This document shows positions 1-10,200 of a stretch of 64,000 bases of DNA, piece by piece. Source of the stretch: Glandiceps talaboti (lineage: Eukaryota; Hemichordata; Enteropneusta; Spengelidae); NCBI RefSeq assembly GCF_964340395.1, contig NC_135561.1:2460001-2524000 (forward strand), read 5' to 3'. The first letter of the stretch is position 1. The number at the start of each line of letters is the position of its first letter. Below the pieces are notes generated by a model, which was not told the DNA's origin, made no database searches, and was given only the letters and a program-made list of their open reading frames with translations. A program made the position numbers and the translations under genes.

Positions 1-152
1 CACGAATGACAGATAATCCATTGACTCATAAACGTGGTGATCCACCAGATCCACGTGGTACGCTCAGATGGATAAATGAAGAAATGAAAATTCCGTCCAT
101 TCCCATGACAACCTCGTGTGAATGCCTTATTCAGATCTCTTACTTCCTGAAG
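1..152 (+). CDS. Alpha-arrestin gene, internal exon (5' side cut by window edge)
   Basis: The frame is open from base 3 and ends with the codon AAG just before a GTAACG donor at 153, leaving phase 0. The residues include [13 protein letters not shown] and a cysteine-containing strand, a typical middle stretch of the arrestin C domain. Reading through the donor gives only a short run before a stop. Confidence 0.7.
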
Positions 153-1368
153 GTAACGTGGGCTCATTTCGTACGCATGCGCAACTCTAAAAATATTGGG
201 TGTACAAAATGTACAGCCTCTTGAGTCTAAGATGACTTAAGTGGAATGAAGATAATACGCACTTCAAATTTTGAAAAAAATATTTAGGCTCCAAAGTTGA
301 TTACATTGTGTTTCATACTGAGTACGCAGCAATTTGACAGATAAATACCGATCACGTGGTTGTTACTAGGGTTACTGTTGACATGGTCACGTTCTAGGAC
401 AACAGATCAATATTGCGATAAGCAAGATGGACAACCGCATTAAACCATACATGTACTATACGGACGGTATTGATAGCACAGCATCAGCTGGTGATCGTAT
501 GTCACGTCTCAGGCTTTAACGGAGATGTATCATGTCACGTGATATTAAAGATTCGAGGCATGACAGATTGCTATGTAAACAGAAGCAATGTTATTATATA
601 ATATATGCAATATTTACCATCATGTTAAAGACCCCCCCTCCCCTTCCCCCTCTCAAGTAACACAAATATATAACACATCTATGTATGAGTCCGATAACAG
701 GTTTCGTGTTTGGAGACGTTAGAAATCGTTTAAGCATGTAAACCAACAGATAAACCTGATGGTAGTCATCGCATTGCCGTGTTTAAATAATTAAAACACC
801 GACAGTGACATTGAAATTGCTTTTGACAGAGTCCTTGAATTACATTTGTCATGAGCCATATACAAAATGCAATTAATGGAAGATTATCCTCCACAGAAAA
901 TTTTGTAGCTTAAAGAGAAATATTTATTTCATATCCTCTTTGGAGTTGGCAGTGTTCTCGGCACCATTACCAAAACTATATTGTAATATTGAAATGTATC
1001 TTATATCTCATTCTCGCAAACCAGAGCGACACTTGGAGGTGTGGCGTAGACGGTGCCGTAAAAGGGGGGTTGTGGTTTACGACGATGCATGATATGTATG
1101 TACTATACAGTGTACATTATAAGGAATGGTTTATTTTACTCGAACAAATCTACACATATGCTGCATTATAGCGTTTCTGTCCCGTAAATGATTTGTTTTT
1201 TTCTAAGCATTGTGTATGACCTAAGGGTTGCTCTGAGTCGTGGTTTTATCATGATATTGATTGGGTCCGTACTTTGCAAAAGGAATTTGAGAACAAAAAA
1301 TGTGATATGGACTGTCACATTGAATGAACTCTACGTATAAAACATGAACATGCTGAAACGTTCATTCG

Positions 1369-1400
<32 letters not shown>

Positions 1401-3666
1401 CATACATACATACATACATACATACATACATACATACATACATACAGATAACATTTCAAACACTTTAAAAAGTTGAAGTTGCAGCTAACGGTGGTTGTAA
1501 GTCACACTTGTACTTTTCAGCATCATCAAATTAAAGAATTCTCTAATTCTTTGTAGGTTAAACTTTGTGGTATTAGCCATTTCTTGTGAATGTTAAACGT
1601 TTCAATTTTCAACACAACCAACTCTTGGAAAGCTATACCTGAAGCTTTCGTCCTCTCACTAAGGACTTCATCAGCAGACTGAAGCAATTAACATGAACTA
1701 GAAACACAGGTGTTAATTACTATGTTGAGAATGAACACCGCTATTGTCTAATTGTCCCCAATCTCATACTAATTAACGATCCAATCGAGGTTGTCCAATA
1801 CTGCTTGCAATGTACACTAAATCACATAGCCTACCTATAGAACGTATAGAACTAACGCTACAACACTATTTACGGTATCCTAACTGACATTTTGAATTTT
1901 TGAATTTCCAACGTCGTTGGACGAGCGAAAATTCAAAAACTCAAATGTCAGTTACGATAGGGGATATAGTGTAGTAGTGATAGTCCAAGTGCACTAGCAG
2001 GCTGTAATTCACCAAGTACTGTACTTTCATTTTAGGTAACCTTACAAGGGGACCGAACTGGAAAAGAACCCACACTACAATTGTATCTTCCCATAATTGT
2101 AATGGATTCATTATGCCAAGACCAGCCTAGGAAGACACCTCGTAACTCCTCCGTCCATTCAAATATAACTCTTCCTGGAACACCCGAAATGAATGAAGAG
2201 TGTTTCGTATTTACAAAAAACACGAGTAAGCAACGGACACTTTCCTTTAAAAATCTAATATTGTTTGTAGGAATATGTGCACTGACAGACAAGTTAATTA
2301 ATCTTAAGTCACGTTTCACGTTTCAAAAAAATATGATCGAAATTTGGCTTGATGTGATAACGGTACCCAAAATTCAAATTACATTATTTTTTCTCTAAAT
2401 GAATTACAGGATGTTTGCAGTCTGGTTGAAAGATCTTTTTTTTCAAACGTACATGAGTTTAATAAACTTTTATTGAGAGAGTGACAAGATTGTTTTACCA
2501 TGGACCGGGACTACTACGAGGATGTTCCAATTAGTTATTTCAGTTCCCAGCCCATGTTGAAAGGTGTTTTAGTCCTACGGCACTGGGCAAATTTATAATT
2601 ACAATACCTGTGAAAATTTCAAAGATACCAAGAGCCAGCAGGCCATGGCAAGTTTGTGTACTCTAAGTATTACTTCGGGGTAATCTGAAAGTAATAATAA
2701 TAATAACAATAGTAATAAAGGAGACTTATTAAGCGACTAATCTCTGCGAGCAGAGCTCGAGGCATATGAAAAAATGTGAAGAAACTTACAAATACAAAGT
2801 ACGCCATCAACGGTCAGGTGACTCAAATCTCTAACAACACGGATTTTCTTTTCAATCCTGTTCTTTATCGATGGAATCAACATGATGACACGGTTGAGAT
2901 GTTATTTTCAATAAATTGTAAAATAGGATAGGACGAGTTATTTGTGGTACAAAGAGGTAGACCGTAAGAGAGACGTGATGCTCGTTGGACTGTGTGTCCA
3001 ATAAGAAATTTATAACAGCTTAAATATAGAGAATGAAGTACACTAAGCATTTAGAGAAGCAAACAAAATAAACCCGTGGTGAAAAACCAGAGCAGAAATT
3101 TGAAATCGAAATTTCTTTGGTGATCCAAATCGGATATATACAATGTGTGATAGCCTTATTGAAAATTGTGATTTTATAGAGTATTCGGGTAGTAATCAGA
3201 TTCTGTATTTTCCAATGTTTATTACTATATATGATTGAAAGCTTTGTACATGCACTGTGTATTAGCAATCTGATTATATGAACAGAAATGAAACAAGTCA
3301 AATTCATGCAGACCGATGGATTTTTGATTCAATACTTAAAACACAGCAGTTCTAGTCCAATGATGCCCTTTTTAACTCCCTTCACACAGTCGCCACTCGT
3401 ACGTACCTTTTTACAGATAAAAATATATTTTAATTTAAATCAAATGTAGTAGGTCTCCCAATATCGGTAGAACTTAAAACCTTCTGATGTGTTTTTTTTT
3501 TTAATTTCTTATCAAATGTAATACATATTACATCATAATCTTCAAGTTTTGGTTAACTTATCAGTTTCAAAACTTACCATTTACAAGTCAAAATACTACA
3601 AAACAATAATAGTTATCCAAAATTTTGAAATGTTGCATTTTTATCAATAAAATATTTGTAAAAGTG

Positions 3667-3753
<87 letters not shown>

Positions 3754-3897
3754 GTTGAGGGTAGAAGAAAATCAAGTCGGGTTTTTCGTCTCTACAAGCC
3801 TGTTTCGTGAGTAAATCACTCGTCAGATGTTGATGTACTCCGCTCTGCGTGCAGACGTATCGAGCACTGTACTACGGATAAATCTTACCACTGACTT

Positions 3898-3939
<42 letters not shown>

Positions 3940-4259
3940 CAGAAGGTCTTTGAGAATAAAATATATAAGACAATGTTGATGTACGTGTAAGCTTACTTTA
4001 TAGGGCTAGACTTAGTATATTATAGGTTTAAAAATGATGTTAGTTATTTTATTCCTGACCTTAGAAATAAGATAATGCCATGAAAAATATAAAAACTACT
4101 TTAAATAATTAATTTCTATGTTCTTTTACAGATTTATCACAAGAGCAGTTTGAGCCGAGCATGATGGGGGGAAGTGACGTCAGAGATGACCGCGATGACA
4201 AATACATCATGGGTGAAATGATATTTACACCGATGTACCCACATGCTTCAATTGACTAG
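1..4259 (+). CDS. Alpha-arrestin (arrestin-domain-containing) protein, C-terminal part, three exons
   Basis: Spliced partial CDS: <1-152, 2036-2225 and 4132-4259, giving 155 visible residues. The two introns keep the frame (phase 0, then phase 1). The first exon has the arrestin-C strand pattern IPSIP followed by [12 protein letters not shown], and the second continues it with [12 protein letters not shown]; in alpha-arrestins this is the last part of the C-terminal beta-sandwich. The rest is a hydrophilic tail ending in a TPMYP-type segment, similar to the short tyrosine/proline tails of ARRDC proteins. Such proteins are cytosolic adaptors that link membrane cargo to ubiquitin ligases and endocytosis. 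No PPxY motif is seen in the visible part, so ligase recruitment cannot be claimed. The N-terminal arrestin domain lies outside the window. Family call is by motif recognition; splice joins are inferred from border consensus and phase. Confidence 0.75.
1371..1445. repeat. (CATA)n microsatellite
   Basis: About 18 uninterrupted tetranucleotide units in the first visible intron of the arrestin gene. Confidence 0.95.
1634..1674 (-). ncRNA. Degenerate hammerhead-ribozyme-like motif
   Basis: On the minus strand CTGATGA (1674-1668) is followed by one extra A, then a 5-bp helix GTCCT/AGGAC with a 7-nt loop, then GAAA (1649-1646), then AGCT...AGCT as a 4-bp stem III. The core order fits a type-I hammerhead, but the extra base after CTGATGA and the lack of a pairable stem I argue against activity. 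It is best read as a remnant of a Penelope-like element terminal repeat. Confidence 0.3.
1858..1977. mobile_element. Palindromic foldback element (MITE-like)
   Basis: Two arms of about 50 bp (1858-1908 and 1928-1977) are imperfect reverse complements around a short centre that itself contains CCAACGTCGTTGG. It lies in the arrestin intron just upstream of the 2036 exon. No coding capacity. Confidence 0.6.
2036..2225 (+). CDS. Alpha-arrestin gene, penultimate exon
   Basis: Preceded by a pyrimidine-rich TTTCATTTTAG acceptor and followed by GTAAGC. It opens with [20 protein letters not shown], which directly continues the arrestin strand of the previous exon, and then turns into a Ser/Thr/Pro-rich tail. 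Length is 190 nt, phase 0 in and phase 1 out. The opposite-strand reading frame over the same bases is a shadow. Confidence 0.7.
3668..3748. repeat. (TA)n microsatellite
   Basis: About 40 TA units in the last arrestin intron; a second (TA)n tract lies at 3900-3936, flanking the ribozyme-like motif. Confidence 0.95.
3793..3826 (-). ncRNA. Hammerhead ribozyme core (Penelope-like/retrozyme type)
   Basis: On the minus strand: CTGACGA (3826-3820), a 4-bp stem II GTGA/TCAC with a 5-nt loop (3819-3807), GAAA (3806-3803), then a stem III formed by ACA/TGT around GGCT, then A at 3793 as the predicted cleavage base after TGT. All conserved core positions of a type-I hammerhead are present. Stem I is weak, since bases next to the core (3827-3830 and 3792-3789) pair only in part, so self-cleavage is uncertain. 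Short stem III hammerheads like this are known from Penelope-like elements; no reverse transcriptase is seen nearby. Confidence 0.55.
3900..3936. repeat. (TA)n microsatellite
   Basis: About 18 TA units in the final arrestin intron. Confidence 0.95.
4132..4259 (+). CDS. Alpha-arrestin gene, terminal exon
   Basis: A TTCTTTTACAG acceptor precedes 4132. Taking one base from the previous exon, the frame runs 41 residues ([13 protein letters not shown] through [10 protein letters not shown]) to a TAG at 4257-4259. The phase match with the exon ending at 2225 is the main support for the join. The tail is acidic and hydrophilic. Confidence 0.65.
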
Positions 4260-4428
4260 AATATTTACATATTCATTAACCGTCCAATCTTGTCAGCAAA
4301 AACTCCGTCCAATGAAGTTGTTGAATTTATTTGAATTCGACTAGAAATCGACATAAATTGAAATTATGAGATTAAACTATTTTTTTTTATAAATCCTAGA
4401 CATCTTAAAATGTGTCTGTCTTCAAACA

Positions 4429-4429
<1 letters not shown>

Positions 4430-4459
<30 letters not shown>

Positions 4460-4559
4460 TGTATGTATGTATGTATGTATGTATGTATGTATGTATGTAT
4501 GTATGTATGTATGTATGTATGTATGTATGCATGCATGCATGCATGCATGCATGCATGCA

Positions 4560-4602
<43 letters not shown>

Positions 4603-4954
4603 ATGTATGTATGTATGTATGTATGTATGTATGTATGTATGTATGTATGTATGTATATGTATGTGTGTATGTATGTACGTACTTATATCTCTCTCTGTGT
4701 GTGTGTGTTTGTCTGTTTGTCTATCTGTGTCTGTGTCTGTGCATTTATATGTATGTCTGTGTATGTATGCGTATATATGTGTCTGTGTGTATATGAATGT
4801 GTGTCTCTGTGTGTGAGGACATTCAACAATATAAGACAGACAGAGAGACAGACAGACACAGAGAGGGGTAGAGAGACAAGATTGGCAGAAAGAGAGGCAG
4901 ACAGAGAGATAGAGACAGATACACAGATCGACAGACCGACAGACAGACAGACAT

Positions 4955-5007
<53 letters not shown>

Positions 5008-5010
5008 TAG
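4430..5010. repeat. Compound microsatellite (ATGT, ATGC, TCTG, then AGAC on the far side)
   Basis: Blocks in order: (ATGT)n to about 4526, (ATGC)n 4527-4559, (TCTG)n 4561-4600, (TATG)n to 4655, GT-rich decay to 4815, then (AGAC)n 4834-5007. The TCTG and AGAC blocks are reverse complements and could fold back. The long open frames through it (Tyr-Val-Cys-Met or Thr-Tyr-Ile-His repeats) are by-products of the repeat. Confidence 0.95.
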
Positions 5011-5267
5011 GTAGGTAGGGGGAGGTGGATTCGTACTGGTTAGTATATATATATATTTGATCCGGCCATATGTACGTACCGTAACCTGGGTACCACAACA
5101 ATGAAATGATAATATCATAGCCTTGGGCAGATTTAACACATTATTAGACCAAGTCAGTCAACCGTAAATACCAACACAATAGATGCATTACGCAGTAAAG
5201 GTATATATCACGCTATCTCCTATCCACAAATACCACAAAATGACCAAGGTAACGATACTGTTTGAAG

Positions 5268-5269
5268 TC

Positions 5270-5302
<33 letters not shown>

Positions 5303-5452
5303 ATGTATGTATGTATGTATGTATGTATGTATGTATGTATGTATGTATGTATGTATGTATGTATGTATGTATGTATGTATGTATGTATGTATGTATGTAT
5401 GTATGTATGTGTGTGTATGCGCGTGTGTGTACGTGTGTGTGCGTGTATGTGT
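5268..5452. repeat. (TG)n/(ATGT)n microsatellite
   Basis: A short GT run, then more than 30 ATGT units, then interrupted GT-rich sequence. Confidence 0.95.
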
Positions 5453-5796
5453 ATAATACAACATTGAGTGAATTTCGTGTTTGCTCAAAATTATCATTGC
5501 TAAAAGCACTGCATATTTATTAAGGTGAGGAGGGTGGCAAAAGTCTTTTTTGACATTTAAGCTTAAACTCTTAGGACAAAAACGACATAAATTGGCAGTC
5601 TTCCAGGCCAACAATGCTGTAACTTAGCAAGTTTATTACAAAGGCAAGAAAACACAGTTTGCTTTATGTACATGTGTACATATAAAAGATCGGGTTGATA
5701 CTCTTCACACAATGTATATTGTCGGAAATTTTGCGTTCATCTCCATGTACGTACATCCGGGCTATTAACACACTCTCTTGTATTTTCATACCCCAG

Positions 5797-5883
5797 ATCC
5801 TTAGCGATGGCGGATTTCGACTAGAGCGAAGCGTTGTTAGTCAAAATTCACTATCTACAAAGAGTCTAAGCTTAGTGTTTCAG
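5797..5883 (+). CDS. Possible orphan exon (29 codons)
   Basis: A pyrimidine-rich acceptor ending CCCCAG precedes 5797 and CAG|GTAAAT follows 5883. The 87 bases are open in phase 0 at both ends and encode a Ser-rich, basic peptide (ILSDGGFRLERSVVSQNSLS and on). Neither neighbour gene accepts it in phase: the arrestin exon ending at 2225 would give a stop. No partner exon was found, so this may be chance. Confidence 0.2.
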
Positions 5884-7227
5884 GTAAATACGTGGCTGGA
5901 GATCTTTGTAATGACTGGAATATTTAAACTATGTGTTCATCTTCTAAATCCAGTTAAATCCACAATTTAAGTCGAGTATAAATCTGTCCCCTCAAAAATG
6001 AATCACATGAATCAACCTGATCAATAGGGGTTATCCCCCGGGGGTAACCTCGCGCCATGTCTGTTGCTAGATTCGGAGATGTTATCAAAAATGGTTATAC
6101 ATAAATGCCACTAGAGACACAGCATTGACGGGTAGTCCTAGCATGTAAACCTACTTAGGGAAAGAACGAGTACATGGTGTGTAAATAATGTAAACAGAAT
6201 ACATACATTACATGTGACAGGTTTATGAATAGCAAATTATCTTTCTCGTCTTTAACTCCAGTTACAAACATACTAGAGAAGTAGATAGTCGATGTCATGA
6301 CAAATTTGTTCAAATGGAAAGAAGCCCAATGGCTATTTTCTCAAAAAGTACAGTGGCCCACAAATAACACTTCGTCATAGTGACAAATAACGGATTTTGG
6401 TATATCTCTTTGTCGTTACTCCAGCAACGGAAACTGTGTTGGTGTACAGTACAGTAGTTTGCCACACACACAAACCGAGATTTATTCGGATTTAGCAGAC
6501 TACGCCGTTGAAATAGAAACATAGGAATTTTGATATACAACAATATAATGTCGACTTTCACATACCGTGATTACATAGTACTACGAAAACCACCCTTAAC
6601 ATGAAACGTTTTGCTCCACAACACATCGTGAATACGTAGCAACAATAACAGAAATTGTGAATGCGTTACGTTGTGTGCCCACACTGTATTTACACTATTT
6701 GTCAGACTAGTATACAATACACGAACGTCCGATAAAACAGTTACTTCTGTTTCGATATGCTTCGCTAAAAAATATTCTCCCACTACTATAATTACCGCCA
6801 TTTTGTCGTATACCCGTTCTGAACTAAACCATTTGTCTTGGAAAGAAAGTGAATGCTGTCTACAAATCGTCGCAGATTCTCAGGACCTGTAATACATGTA
6901 CCTGATGGTAGCTATAGGGAATCGAGATAGAACGAAAAGGAACACTTATTCTTATTCGCGCCTCGGTACACTGAAATGTGTTGTTGAAGTGGAAGATATT
7001 GTGTCAACCATGCAAGGAATCAAATTATTGGTACTTATTTGTATGACGTACTAAGTGATAAATTTCTATTTCAGGTGACGATAATATCAGATTAAAGTCA
7101 CATGCCTAACATAGTAGTAGTTCACACGTGGATAGATAGAATTTTAGGAATGCATATATAAACAATTGATCGCTGTTTCTTCGAATTGGTACGGACATAA
7201 TTTCATGTTATTTCAAAACTAATATCG

Positions 7228-7575
7228 ACTTAGGGACGATCGCACAATGTTACACAATCTCAATAAAGGAGGAGGGGGCCTGGCGTCAATGCAATTGCTG
7301 AACTTCATTTTCGCACTTCTAACCAAATTTAGAAAACTTTCACGGCCTACATGATAACAGGTTCTGTATTTACTAGAGCTGTTGATAAGTTGATTAATAT
7401 TTACTTCTAATGTGAGATACAGTGCTGGGTTTCCAGTAGTATTTTATTGTGTTTACCATCATGTTTTTTTTACATTGTATCGATCATATATAGTCAGGGG
7501 ACCACTACAGTTTTCATCATGGTTTACATCATATATAAACGTGTCGGTGTCGCAATGCTATAGCTTGTGAACGTT
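7228..7575 (+). mobile_element. Diverged copy of the MITE at 34434-34872
   Basis: Shares several blocks with 34434-34872 in the same order and orientation, for example CTTCTAACCAAATTT and ATCATATATAAA, with many substitutions. The right terminal repeat seen in the other copy is not recognisable here. Confidence 0.6.
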
Positions 7576-9030
7576 TGTCCCTCAGCATGACAGTGGGGAG
7601 GTTTGTTTTTATTTTCTTAGCAGCTATGATAACAAATGATTATGAATATGCTTCAGTAAGTGGAATAGAACATACATTTTTAACCAGAAATTACGCTTCA
7701 CCGCCCCCAAAGTATAAACTCAGCTTGTGCCCCTTTAAACAAATCTAATATACGAACAAAAATTGTTTTGAATATTGTCCCATCTACTTCATTTATTGAA
7801 CTTACAGAAAATACAATCAATTGTAACATACTAGTACATGCAGTATATACTGTATAATAGTAGGTAATGTACATAACGCTAATAGGATGTAAGCGTTATT
7901 CTGATTGGTATAGTTATACCTATAACTTTACATCCACCAATCATCCACACCGTCTCACAAATCCTAGACACACCAGTATTACGTATGTATGGAAAATATT
8001 TACTGAATTACACGTTTTGAAAAGTATAACTTGGTTCATTTATTATTTTAGAAAATACTTAAAATGCTGTAAACATTCCAATATGTTACGAAACTATGTC
8101 TGGCTTTGTTTGGTAGTGAATTCATAACAAGCGTGTGACTGTTGACTCGAGTGTTGGCTATGTAGTGGTTAAAAAGATGCTTCCATAACAAATCTGGAAT
8201 GTTGGTCATGCCTATTAAGTGATCTGTTGGTTTTCACAGAGTATAAATCGCATTTCCTTTGTTAGTTTTTAACAACCTTAACATAAATCATGTTTTAAGG
8301 CTTCTTGTCTGGAGTTACAACGAGACGACCATTGTCTAGTGTGCAATATGCATGTCTTAGGGTTGCACAGAGGAGAATTTGGAATCAGCGATGCTGATCC
8401 GTTGATAACAATGGTTTGTCGATACTGTGTAAACATTAAAACATATGTGCCAGGCACTGTCTCAGAGTAGAATAATTTACATCAATGAAAGTTAACATAA
8501 CTGAAAAACTTCAGAATAACGGTAACTTCAATTTTGATTTGGTAAACAAGCGAACTATTGATTACTAGTACGGTCATAAGTTGAAAGAGATGTGGCATTA
8601 CTATAACCCATCATTTCAAGCCGATGACACTTTTTCTGCATAAATTATATATGATAATGATACAAAGTAACAATTACATGTACATGTCAATCATTATGAC
8701 GACATTATAGTTTCTTAATGATATTTTAAGTTCTTATGTTAGTGGTTGTCACCAAATATACCAATATAATATTATTATTTTGTTATGGATTGAGGTTTAT
8801 ACCTTGGCGGCATATGTCGAGCACCAGGCTGTGTCTCTATGTCTTGTTATAATTCTTGTTGCCTTGAAATCTTCGGAAATGGAAACGTTATTAATTCTTG
8901 ATTTAAAAAAATACTTCCCATGTTTTCACGTCAATATAAGGTTATAGGATAAAAATGATCAAGTATGCAAGTATCCAAAACAAGCTGGTAGTGTCATTTG
9001 TATTTGTAAAAACACAGAATGGTTGTCATA

Positions 9031-9385
9031 CAACCCGCGAAAAAACACCGGTGCGTTTGCTTTTCTCGTAGTAAGCAGGATTGAGATAGGTTCCATGCAC
9101 ATGCATACAATGTACAATTAGTGCCGATAACTCATCAAAGCATAAACACCACATGAGCTAGAATGCCATAGATCTGGTTACTGATAGAATGTTATATTGT
9201 ACATTACAACTTCCATAGATATAAACAAACTGATAAAATCATCGCCTGATAAAATCATTGGCACCCTCTGTTGTTTTTGTATCAGTTGTATTATTAATGT
9301 ATCTAATTTGGTCCTTCTGTGAAGTCGTTCCCTCAGTTCACTTCATTCAAGCAAATGCGCCAACGGATGTTTTTTTCGCGGGCTG
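9031..9385. mobile_element. TA-flanked MITE, about 355 bp
   Basis: The left end CAACCCGCGAAAAAACA and the reverse complement of the right end CAGCCCGCGAAAAAAACA match closely. Both ends abut a TA dinucleotide (9029-9030 and 9386-9387), as expected for a target-site duplication of the Tc1/mariner superfamily. No open frame of note inside. Confidence 0.6.
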
Positions 9386-10200
9386 TACATGATGAGTACT
9401 CCATCGGAGACTGGAGTAAAGAGTTTTCACTGGAGAATATGATAGGCCTAACACTTGAAATGCACTAATTTGAAGAAAGCCCTAACTTAAATATGTTAAA
9501 AGTATTCTCTAACTCTTCTCAGTTTAATTAAATTTGTTGAATGAGTCATAAACATATTTCTTTTCATACACCCTCAAAATAATGTTTACTGCCAAAATTT
9601 AAGGCATGGAAGTTTTAACATTGTCAATTTCCTGTTAAGTATTATAAAACATTAAAGGGATACAGTCTTTAACTTTATTTCGTGTGTAGTTTTAGAATGT
9701 ATTTATGTTATCCCCAACGACTAAAACTATTGAATACTGTCGAGCAACTGGTAGGTCTATTCAATTGATGTCAAACATAGTATTAGAGTACCAATGAATT
9801 CGATAACACCAGTCTGGATTTCCAAATATCTTTGTGCAAATTTACATCGGATCAGTTTAAAGTTTAAATAAGTTTTAGTGTATTGTTACGTATTTGTATT
9901 CCATACACTAACTTTAGTCGAAACATGGGATCTCAGTCATCTGTACCCAGACTTTAAATATGCATATCTCTGAATTATTTTGCATCTTGTATTAATACTA
10001 GTCAAATGTATGGTAGAAGAGAATGGCGTAAATGTGTTATATTTAAATGGTTTTCGTAATTGGCATTTAGCCATCATAATTTATGAAGCCGTAAAATGAA
10101 GTCTTCGTTTTGAGGTTAACGATGCACTGTTCTGTGTACGTTGTTGAAATTAAATTTGTACTGATACACAATAAACACACACACTGTACACACAATTGTA

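Larger units (their letters stand above)
4260..10200. other. Intergenic stretch without a recognised gene
   Basis: Between the arrestin stop and the 3' end of the minus-strand gene at 10201. It holds a compound microsatellite (4430-5010), a second one (5268-5452), a diverged MITE copy (7228-7575) and a TA-flanked MITE (9031-9385). One possible isolated exon is listed at 5797-5883. No other coding signal was seen. Confidence 0.6.

Noticed and set aside
2032-2319. 95-residue minus-strand frame
   Set aside because: Shadow of the arrestin exon at 2036-2225 on the plus strand.
4405-5139. Long open frames (up to 244 residues) over the 4.4-5.1 kb microsatellite
   Set aside because: They are translations of tetranucleotide repeats, open on several frames and both strands.
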